This document shows positions 9,080 to 17,082 of a DNA stretch of 64,000 nucleotides, in pieces. This DNA is from Granulicella rosea. Lineage in GTDB: Bacteria; Acidobacteriota; Terriglobia; Terriglobales; Acidobacteriaceae. The stretch covers positions 310,001-374,000 of the forward strand of contig NZ_FZOU01000004.1 of assembly GCF_900188085.1 (NCBI RefSeq), given 5' to 3'. The notes under the pieces are model-generated. The model saw only the letters and a list, made by a program, of their open reading frames with translations, had not been told where the DNA came from and made no database searches. Within the stretch, counting starts at the first letter, position 1, and every line of letters starts with the position of its first letter. The position numbers and the translations under genes were made by a program.

Positions 9080-12000
9080 ATGTCGAGAAAGCATATTCTA
9101 TCCGCGTCCGCGGTTGTGTTGTTCGCCGCTAGCGCACACGCCCAGGTTGCGACGGACGCAATCGTTACTGGAACAGTGACCGATTCGACCCAGCGCGCCA
9201 TCGATGGCGCCACCGTCGTGATCCGCAACGTCGCCACCGGCGTGACCACGACATCCAGGACCAATGGTCTGGGGGAATACCGCACGCCGCCCTTGAAGAT
9301 CGGCGAATATACGGTCGGCATTCAGAGCCCCGGCTTCCGCCACTATGTTGAGAACGGCGTCCATCTCGACATTGGCTCCGTGCGCCAGATCAACGCTGCG
9401 CTCACGCCTGGAGATGTGAGCGAGACGGTCGAGGTGAAGGCCACGACGGAAGAGCTGCTGCAGCGCTCGGATTCCACCGTGGGGACCGTCATCACCACAC
9501 AACAGATTCAGGAACTCCCACTCAACGGCGGCAGCAATGGTCGCGACTATCTGCAACTCGCAACGCTCTCGGCTGGTACAACTCCGGGAAACTCGAGCGG
9601 TGGCATCAGCATTGGTGGACAGGCAAGCGCGCAGGCCGCATTTCTGCTCGACGGCATCGACAATACAACCAGCAGATCCTCACCAGCCACGATGGGCAGA
9701 AGGAGGTCATCAAACCTTCGGTCGACGCCATCAGTGAATTCAAAGTCGTGACAACGAGTTACTCGGCAGAGTACGGACGGTCGTCGTCGGGCGTCGTCAG
9801 CGTGAATCTCAAGTCGGGTTCGAATACGATTCATGGCAGCGGCTTCGAGTTCATTCGCAACGACGCGGTGGACGCGCTTCCAGACTTGTCCGCGACCAAG
9901 CTGCCCTTCAAGTACAACGACTTTGGAGGCACGATCGGCGGACCGATCAAGAAGGATCGCGCCTTCTTCTTTGGAGATGCAGAGTTCTTTCGTCTGCGCT
10001 CCGCCACGACTGCCTATACGCTCGTCCCGACCGATGCGCAGAAGAGCGGCCTGTTCTCTTCGGCGATCTACGATCCGACGGCAGGCTACACCGTCTCAGG
10101 CTCGACCGTAACGCGTACGACGGCCTTCTCGGGCAATCAGATCCCTACGGGCCGCATCGATCCCATTGCGAAGAGTCTGCTTCAGTATTACCCGGAGCCG
10201 CTTGGCGTATATGCCGGCGGCAACAACTACTTCTACAACAAGAACGGCAGCACCAATAACTATCGCTGGGATCTGCGTGCCGATGCAGTTCTGACCGCCA
10301 AGCAAAGCATCTTCGGACGCTACAGCTCCGAACAGAATCAGGGCGCGATCTCCGCTTCGCTGCCGCCTTTGAACGGACAGTACTACGCCGGCAGCGGAGC
10401 CCAGACAGTCAATGCCCAGGCCTTTGTCGTCGGCTATAACACGCAGTTTTCGCCCAACGTGCTTGGTTCGGTGCGGGCCGGGTGGAACAGCATCAAGTGG
10501 GTGCAGAACTTTCCGAATCAGAGCCTGACCGGCGTCGGGATACCAGGCGTGGCTGCAACAGCGCCAGGTTTTACCGAGATCACGATGACGAGCTTTGCGA
10601 CCATCGGCACCAGCAATGTTCCCAACTCCGATAACAGCGAGAACCGCGAAGTAGCCGCAGCCATCATCTGGACCAAGGGTGCGCACACGCTGCAGTTCGG
10701 CTGGCAGGAGTATTGGCTACAGACCAACTTCAACAGCTCTCAGCTCACCAGCGGCATCTTCGACTTCAATGGGCAATACACCTCCAAATCGCCCACCGCG
10801 ACGCCTGGAAACGATCAGCGCTTCGCGGACTTTCTTCTCGGACTCACCGATAAGAAGCAGCTTTCCAGCCCGTCCATTCTCAACTTCCGCTCTCCCTACA
10901 GTCACTTCTATGTGCAGGACGACTGGAAGGTCAGCCATAGCCTGACGCTGAATCTCGGCATCCGTTATGAGCTCAGCCCGCCGGCGGTAAGCAAGTTCAA
11001 CTCCATCGCCAACTTCGATGAGGACAGCAACCCTGCGAACCCACAGCTGGTCTATGCCGGACAGTACGGCAATAGCCGCGCGCAACGTGCTCTACAGAAC
11101 GTCAGCTATACGAACGTTGCGCCGCGCGTCGGCTTTGCCTTCAGTCGGCCGAATAGCAAGACCGTATTGCGCGGAGGTTACGGGATCTTCTACTCCAACG
11201 CCATCACCATTGGCGGCATGCAGTCGATGGAGAACAATCCCCCCGTCAATCAGTTGCGTCTGGCCACCTCGCCAAGCTCCTATGTTCCCACGCAGTTTCA
11301 GTACCTTCAAAATGGCTTCGCTGCGAACGCTCTCTCCTTGTCGAATGCGAATGGAGCAACCGGCGTATCGCTCGTCTCCTTCGATCGCCACGCGGTGATT
11401 CCCACCGATCAATCGTGGAACCTCAATGTGCAGCGAGCATTGCCCTACGGCATCGTTGCGGAGGTTGGTTACTACGGCAATAAGTTCGACCATAACTGGT
11501 GGCAGGTCGATGGCAACCCGGCGCCAGCAACTGCAACCGCGCTACTGCCCGCCGCCGGCATCAACGCGAACAGGCTCTATAAGACAACCACGATCCCAGG
11601 TGTTGCAGGGAATCCGACGATCGGACTGGGCACGGTCAGCCGTGTCTGGAAAGAGGGTTGGAGCCAGTACAACGCGCTCCAGGCAAAGGCGGAGAAGCGC
11701 TATGCGAAGGGGGTCACTTTCATTGCGTCGTATGCGTACGCGAAGACGATCGGAATTGGCGATGTAGCGGACTTTCAGGATCCAACCAACATCGCAGTTG
11801 AGCGGGCGGTGATGAATACGGACATGCGCCATCATTTCGTCGGCAGTGCGGTCTATCCATTGCCCTTCGGACGCGGCCAGTTGGTTGGCAGCGGATGGAA
11901 TCGCTGGTTGGACGGCGCCTTTGGCGGATGGAGTATCAGCCCGATCGTTACGGCCAGCTCTGGACAGCCGCTCAATCTGACGGAGTCGAAGAATCCCTCC

Positions 12001-12384
12001 AACAGCGGAGGCACCGCGGACCGGCCGAACCTCGTGGGCGATCCCAAAGCTGCAGTCAATGCGAGCGGCGTCGCGACACGTACTCCGGGGCAATGGTTCA
12101 ACACCAGCGCCTTTGCCGTGCAAGCCTCGGGTACCTACGGCAATGCGCCGCGGAACGCCATCACGGGTCCGGGGATTCTCAACCTCGACGCGGGCATCCA
12201 CAAGACGCTCGTCTTCCATGAACGCTTCCAGGCTCAACTCCGTCTCGAATCGTTCAACGTAACCAACAGCCCCCATTATGGATCCCCGGCGTTGAACGTT
12301 CAGTCCCCAACGACGCTTGGCACAATCACCACGATCACAGGCAACCCGCGTCAGAATCAGCTCGGGATCAAGCTGCTGTTTTAG
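9080..12384 (+). pseudogene. Oar-like TonB-dependent receptor with a single-base frameshift
   Basis: The first frame (9080 on) gives a signal peptide, the regulatory-like domain (ATDAIVTGTVTDSTQRAID) and plug (QELPLNGGSNGRDYLQL, AAFLLDGIDNT), then turns to nonsense. The correct sequence continues in the next frame (QQILTSHDGQKEVIKPSVDA and on) to a typical C-terminus (LGIKLLF) at 12384. The break is at about 9666-9668 in ATACAACCAGC, where one extra base, probably A, restores a frame of about 1,101 codons. Everything else is well conserved, so either the mutation is recent or it is a sequencing error. It lies 200 bases after the GlcG/HbpS-like gene in the leader 3 operon. If genuine, the downstream 878-codon frame (GTG at 9748) lacks signal peptide and plug and would be inert. 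Confidence 0.87.
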
Positions 12385-12416
12385 AACACACCTCAGACCA
12401 AGGGAAGGATGAGCCG

Positions 12417-12914
12417 ATGCCTGCACTACAACATTTTTGCGAGTGGGTTTATACGACGCACCTCTCCACATCGATACGGCAGTCGGCTTATCTCTTTCCC
12501 TTTCTCGAGACCATTCACACCCTTGGGATCGGGGGAGTTGTAGGCACGGTAGCCATTCTCGATCTGAGGCTGTTGGGTTGGATCATGAAGAAAGAGCCCG
12601 TGTCGCGCATCGCCCGCCAGGTGCTTCCGTGGACTTGGATCGGCTTCGCCATCATGTTCGTTACCGGACTCCTTTTGTCGATTGCAGAGTCCCAGACGAA
12701 CTACTTCAACTGGGCATTTCGCATCAAGATGCTGCTCTTGCTTCTCGTTGGCATCAACCCGCTGATCTTTCATCTGACGATCTTCCGCAAGGTCAACACA
12801 TGGGATGTCGCCAACGTAACCCCTTTACGAGCGAGGCTCGCGGCAGTCAGTTCTCTTGTTCTCTGGGCAAGCATTATTGTCGCGGGCCGTTTAATCGCTT
12901 ATGTCAACACCTAA
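12417..12914 (+). CDS. DUF6644-type four-helix membrane protein
   Basis: 165 residues with four predicted membrane segments (around 25-45, 68-88, 100-118 and 143-162) and the family opening FCEWVYTTHLSTSIRQSAYLFPFLETIHTLG in shortened form here as STSIRQSAYLFP. His-containing helices (ETIHTLG) resemble cytochrome b-like folds, but haem binding is not shown. GGAAGG lies upstream of the ATG. It starts 33 bases after the receptor and has a paralogue immediately downstream. The function is unknown. Confidence 0.75.
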   Translation: MPALQHFCEWVYTTHLSTSIRQSAYLFPFLETIHTLGIGGVVGTVAILDLRLLGWIMKKEPVSRIARQVLPWTWIGFAIMFVTGLLLSIAESQTNYFNWAFRIKMLLLLLVGINPLIFHLTIFRKVNTWDVANVTPLRARLAAVSSLVLWASIIVAGRLIAYVNT

Positions 12915-12959
12915 TACCGAATGCTCAATGCCGCAATTCGCCCGAAGGGGGCAAGAATT

Positions 12960-13436
12960 ATGTTGTTACTGCTAAGTCACTGGTTGGGCCGGACTCACTT
13001 AGGCGTTTACATCCGCGACTCGTCGTATGCCTTTCCGGCTATCGAGATCGTGCATCTCTTGTTCCTTGCCGTTTTCGGCGGCGCCATTCTGCTCGTCGAT
13101 CTGCGCTTTCTCAACCTGGGCTTCAAGACTCAGTCCGTGTCTGCGGTTGCTCGCGAGCTTCTACCTGTCACCGTTGGCGGCGTGATCGGCATGTTCCTCT
13201 CCGGTCTGTTGATGTATGCGGGCGGAACGATGCGCTACTACCATAACCCCGCATTTCAGGCGAAGATGGCGTTCTTCGTCATTGCGCTCATCGTTCACTT
13301 TGCACTTCAAGTCGGAGTCGCTCGAGGCCTCCCCGAGCGTGAGGGAACGGGCAGGCTGCTAAAGGCCGGCGCAGTAGCTTCGCTGCTGCTGTGGTTCTCT
13401 GTAGGCTTTGCCGGACGCGTCATCGGTTATGTGTAA
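12960..13436 (+). CDS. DUF6644-type membrane protein, paralogue of the preceding gene
   Basis: 158 residues, four hydrophobic segments, with the same signature order as the upstream neighbour (THLGVYIRDSSYAFPAIEIVH, VDLRFLNLG, ending AGRVIGYV). I chose the ATG at 12960 because AAGGGGG lies nine bases upstream; an ATG at 12921 in the same frame would add 13 residues. The tandem pair may form a heterodimer in the inner membrane. No catalytic motif is visible. Confidence 0.75.
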   Translation: MLLLLSHWLGRTHLGVYIRDSSYAFPAIEIVHLLFLAVFGGAILLVDLRFLNLGFKTQSVSAVARELLPVTVGGVIGMFLSGLLMYAGGTMRYYHNPAFQAKMAFFVIALIVHFALQVGVARGLPEREGTGRLLKAGAVASLLLWFSVGFAGRVIGYV

Positions 13437-13546
13437 AGGACAAGATGTCGGCTATCTTCGCCAGGAACTGCTACACCGAGTTCCGACGGCCTAACTCAAG
13501 TGTTGTTCCAGAACTCAACCTCACGGAAGCACCAAGGAGACAACGT

Positions 13547-13966
13547 ATGAAGAAACTACTGATTGGCGCGGTTCTTGCGCTCGGCATCGTCACCCTATCC
13601 GCTGTGCCGGCGTTTGCTCATCATTCCTTTGCCGCGGAGTACGACGCGAGCAAGCCCATCACCCTGCACGGCAAGCTCACCAAGCTCTCATGGGTCAACC
13701 CCCATGGCTGGATCTACGTCGAGGTGCAGAACCCCGATAAGACCTCCACCAACTGGGCGGTCGAGTTCGGCGGTCCCAACGCGCTCCTGCGCCGCGGCCT
13801 GCGCGAGACGGATTTTCCTCTGGGTATCGAGCTGACCGTCAACGGCTACCTCGCCAAGAACGGCGCGAAGATCATCAACGGCACCTCGGTCAAGCTGCCC
13901 GACGGTCGTAGCCTCTTCACTGGCTCGCTCGGCACCGGCGCGCCCGGCGACCCAGGCAATCAGTAG
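13547..13966 (+). CDS. Secreted DUF6152 protein
   Basis: 139 residues. The ATG at 13547 follows AAGGAGA and opens a signal peptide ending VPAFA. The mature protein starts HHSFAAEYDASKPITLHGKL and contains SWVNPHGWIYVEV, the DUF6152 hallmarks with an N-terminal His pair, a potential metal site. The role is unknown, and it often accompanies secreted proteins of the type encoded next. It sits in the same direction as, and close to, the DUF6644 genes. Confidence 0.8.
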   Translation: MKKLLIGAVLALGIVTLSAVPAFAHHSFAAEYDASKPITLHGKLTKLSWVNPHGWIYVEVQNPDKTSTNWAVEFGGPNALLRRGLRETDFPLGIELTVNGYLAKNGAKIINGTSVKLPDGRSLFTGSLGTGAPGDPGNQ

Positions 13967-13996
13967 TTTTCAGCGACAAATAACGAAAGGGAAGTC

Positions 13997-14785
13997 ATGA
14001 TCTTCAGCAGGACCCACTGCCTTACTCTCCTTGCCGGCGCTTTGCTGGTTGCCTCCGCTTCAGGGCAATCGGCAAAGCCGGCAGCCGCTGCACGCGCCGC
14101 GGCGATCCCGCGGCTCGCCGATGGCAAGCCCAACTTCAACGGCATCTGGCAGGCCATTGGCGGCGCCGACGTCGACCTGCAGGATCACGTCGCCGACAAG
14201 TACGCTCCCGGCGCGCAAAGCGTCGTCGAAGAGCACACGATTCCTTATCTGCCCGAGGTGCAGAAGCAGCGCGATCAAAACTATGCCCAGCGCAACAGCC
14301 TCGATCCCGTAACGACGAAGTGCAATCTGCCGGGCGTGCCGCGCATCACCTATGCGCGCAACCTGCCCTTCCAGATCTTCCAGTTGCCCAAGGGCGACAA
14401 GATCACCGTGCTCTATGAGTACGCGGAGGCGCATCGCTTCCTCTACACCAATGGAACGCCGCACCCGCCCGGACACATCAACTGGTACCTCGGCGATTCG
14501 CGTGCGAAGTGGGAGGGCGACACGCTCGTTGTAGATTCCATCGACTTTCTGAACGACATCTGGCTCGATCATGCAGGCGACTACATCAGCCCCGAGCTTC
14601 ATGTGGTTGAGCGCTACAAGCTCATCGACGCCGACCACATCGACTACAAGGTGGAGATCGACGATCCCAAGGTCTATTCCAAGCCCTGGCACATCGACAT
14701 CACCCTCTATCGGCGCACGGAGAAGAACTTCCAGCTTCTGGACTACGTCTGCTACGCCTTCCCCTACGAGAAGTATTACCCGTAG
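13997..14785 (+). CDS. Secreted protein with WEGDTLVVDS motif
   Basis: 262 residues, signal peptide (LTLLAGALLVASASGQ). A motif shared with the next gene opens the mature part (LADGKPNFNGIWQAIGG), and a second shared block lies near residue 165 (WYLGDSRAKWEGDTLVVDS). No enzyme family is recognised. AAAGGGAAGTC precedes the ATG. It seems to be one of a pair of secreted paralogues in the operon. Confidence 0.75.
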   Translation: MIFSRTHCLTLLAGALLVASASGQSAKPAAAARAAAIPRLADGKPNFNGIWQAIGGADVDLQDHVADKYAPGAQSVVEEHTIPYLPEVQKQRDQNYAQRNSLDPVTTKCNLPGVPRITYARNLPFQIFQLPKGDKITVLYEYAEAHRFLYTNGTPHPPGHINWYLGDSRAKWEGDTLVVDSIDFLNDIWLDHAGDYISPELHVVERYKLIDADHIDYKVEIDDPKVYSKPWHIDITLYRRTEKNFQLLDYVCYAFPYEKYYP

Positions 14786-14829
14786 CCAGTGGCTTTCAAT
14801 TGCAACGCAATGCGACAGGAGAGTTCCAA

Positions 14830-15987
14830 GTGAACACGAGATATAAGTATCAAGCAATGGCGCTGACGCTGGCTGCGGTCTGCATGCCTGCCTTCGCGCA
14901 GACGCCCGCGAAATCGGCGCCGGCGGATAAACCCTTCAAGTTCGAGACGCTGAGCGACGGTCAGCCGAACGTGCAAGGGACATGGACGGCGGTCTACTAC
15001 GGCATGGGTTGCCTTACCAATCCCACCAACGGCGACGTAAACTGTGTGCCGCCTCCTGGCCCCAGACCTGCCGCTGGAACCGCCAACGCCGGCGGCCCGC
15101 CATCGGTCGATCCCAACACCGGCAAGGCCCCCGGTCAGCGCGGCAACGGCAATCCGCCCACCATCGTACATGCGCAGCCCGACGGACCTCGGGGCGGAGG
15201 CCGCCAGCGTGCCGCAGGCGGACAGGGCGCCGCGGGAGCTCCTGCAGTCGCTTATACCGACAACGCCGCGCCGACAACAGCACCGGCCCGAGCCCCAAGG
15301 GTTGCACGCAATGCACCGAGCCGCATCATCGATACGCCGAACTACGACATCCCCTATACGCCCGAAGCCCTCGCTCATCAGCAGGATCTCTTCGCTCACT
15401 ACTACGAGTTCACGCGTTATGGCGATATCGATCCTCAGCAGCGTTGCTGGCCGCTGGGCGCGGTGCGCCAGTTCACCTGGCACGACGTCAAGATTCAGCA
15501 GTATCCAGGCTATGTAATCCTTCTCTTCGCGGGCGCCGAGGTGTATCGCATCATCTATCTCGACAACCGTCCGCACATCGGCAACGGTCTGAAGCTGTGG
15601 ATGGGCGACTCGCGCGGACACTGGGAGGGAAACACCCTCGTCGTCGACACCACCAGCAACAACGCCAAAGGCCGCCTCAGCCGTGCGGGAGACTTCTCGA
15701 GCGATAAGGTGCACTATACGGAGCGCTTCAAGTTCACCGGGCGAGATACGCTGCGCTACGAGGCAACCTTCGACGATCCATCCGTCTACACGCGTCCTTG
15801 GACCTTCGCTGTCGATGAGAAGCGTGGATACTTCGGCGGCGATGGCGGTGTGCCGAACGAGGACATCACCCCGGAATCGCAGGCGAAGTTCGAGCTCTGG
15901 GAAGAGGCTTGCCAGGAAGGGCTCATCCCCGGCGGCAACGACGTTCCGAATTTGCCGCTCATTCCAGCCGAGTTCAACGCAAAGTAA
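14830..15987 (+). CDS. Secreted protein, longer paralogue with Gly/Pro-rich insert
   Basis: 385 residues from the GTG at 14830, which follows AGGAGA and starts a signal peptide (VCMPAFA). It has the same blocks as the previous gene (LSDGQPNVQGTWTAVYYG and MGDSRGHWEGNTLVVDT), separated by a low-complexity insert rich in Pro, Gly and Ala (about residues 70-150). It ends DVPNLPLIPAEFNAK. It is likely periplasmic or surface-exposed with unknown function. An ATG at 14800 is in frame but would precede the ribosome site. Confidence 0.75.
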   Translation: MNTRYKYQAMALTLAAVCMPAFAQTPAKSAPADKPFKFETLSDGQPNVQGTWTAVYYGMGCLTNPTNGDVNCVPPPGPRPAAGTANAGGPPSVDPNTGKAPGQRGNGNPPTIVHAQPDGPRGGGRQRAAGGQGAAGAPAVAYTDNAAPTTAPARAPRVARNAPSRIIDTPNYDIPYTPEALAHQQDLFAHYYEFTRYGDIDPQQRCWPLGAVRQFTWHDVKIQQYPGYVILLFAGAEVYRIIYLDNRPHIGNGLKLWMGDSRGHWEGNTLVVDTTSNNAKGRLSRAGDFSSDKVHYTERFKFTGRDTLRYEATFDDPSVYTRPWTFAVDEKRGYFGGDGGVPNEDITPESQAKFELWEEACQEGLIPGGNDVPNLPLIPAEFNAK

Positions 15988-16063
15988 TCCAAACCCCGGT
16001 CAACGGCTGGGCAGCACCAGCCGTTGACCAGCCAAAGCTATGGAACAACAGGAAAGACGACCG

Positions 16064-16675
16064 ATGCTTAGACTTAACTCATTTCTGCCAGCAATGGCCC
16101 TGCTCACCGCCGGTGCGGCCGCTCATCTACACGCGCAACAGCTTCCTCTTGCGCCCGGAGTAGAGAAGCTCTGCTCCGTCGAATTCGACAAGGATGCCCG
16201 GCGTCCCGCGCGCGTCGAAGACCAGGCGTTGCCATGCCTGGAACAGACCGCTCAGAAGCTGAAGGACACGCCAGGCATCAAGGTCGTGCTCGTCGGCATA
16301 GCGCATCCTCTCTACGACCATGCCGAGGCGGAGCACGGCGTGGAGCGTATGCGCGAGGACGCCACGGGGCTCGATGTCCGTTTCAGCGATGTGGCCGCCT
16401 ATCGCGCGGTCAATACCAAGGCCTACCTCACGCAGTGGCTGAAGGCCGACGCAACGCGCATTATCCCCACAACGGACGAGTATGCGCTTGGTCGCCGTGT
16501 CATCGTCTATACGGTGCCAGGGGATGCCGACTTCAACCACAACTACACAAAGACGACGCCGACCAACGAACTCAAGTGCACAATCAAGCCCTGCCCCATC
16601 GCCACCGAGGATGTGCTGACCCCGCAGCCTCGCGGCAAAATCGTCGTTGCTTCTTCTCCCACCAAGGCTCACTAG
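16064..16675 (+). CDS. Secreted OmpA-like domain protein
   Basis: 203 residues. The ATG at 16064 follows AGGAAAG. After a signal peptide (ending HLHAQ) it shows an OmpA-C-like pattern: CSVEFDKDARRPARVEDQAL, LPCLEQTAQKL, AAYRAVNTKAYLTQW and RRVIVYTVPGD. Such domains bind peptidoglycan, but the Asp/Arg diaminopimelate site is only partly recognisable, so binding is uncertain. It is the last gene of the rightward operon. Confidence 0.7.
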   Translation: MLRLNSFLPAMALLTAGAAAHLHAQQLPLAPGVEKLCSVEFDKDARRPARVEDQALPCLEQTAQKLKDTPGIKVVLVGIAHPLYDHAEAEHGVERMREDATGLDVRFSDVAAYRAVNTKAYLTQWLKADATRIIPTTDEYALGRRVIVYTVPGDADFNHNYTKTTPTNELKCTIKPCPIATEDVLTPQPRGKIVVASSPTKAH

Positions 16676-17082
16676 AGCGGATAGCATCTTGGCACATAAC
16701 ATCTTCATAAGAAACCGGTCATCTTGAGCGCAGCGAAGGACCTGCTTCTATCTCTCGTTGTTGCTCGTTCTTGTTGTGCCCCATAGCTTAGTTGGCTATG
16801 GAGCATTCGAGACATCCGAGAGCCCCTTGGTGCCTGACGCGGGAACGGGGCTCTCGTCGTTGAATCGATAGGCCCCAGACATTACGCCCCTTGAGCATCG
16901 TTCTCCATGAAGAACCCGACCCGCAAGGACCTATCCAGCAGTTGATCCGTCTCTTGCGCAGTACGCGGCCTCTCAAGGATGAGACTTAACCTCGCGGACC
17001 TTAGAAGCGCGAGCAGTCAGCTCGCGCGACACAGAGGCAGTTGATCGAACTGAGCTGCGAAGCGAAGAGACGATGCTCCTTC
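16676..17082. other. Convergent intergenic region
   Basis: No gene seen. It holds an AGCGCAGCGAAGGACCTGC stretch, a type common between acidobacterial genes, and a strong stem-loop at 16817-16856. It separates the rightward operon from the 3' end of the leftward encapsulin operon. Confidence 0.5.
16817..16856. terminator. Bidirectional stem-loop between convergent operons
   Basis: CGAGAGCCCC pairs perfectly with GGGGCTCTCG over 10 bp around a 20-base loop. There is no T-tract, so efficiency is uncertain. Confidence 0.5.

Noticed and set aside
16690-16795. Possible further Cys leader (two TGT codons before a TAG at about 16790)
   Set aside because: No structural gene follows on that strand, no ATG in frame close by, and the sequence belongs to a common AGCGAAGGACCTGC-type intergenic stretch.
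16770-16860. tRNA-like 5' half (CATAGCTTAGTTGGCTATGG) in the intergenic region
   Set aside because: The first part resembles an acceptor and D arm, but there is no anticodon stem, no T-arm GGTTCGA and no matching 3' acceptor strand. The 3' part is a terminator-like hairpin.
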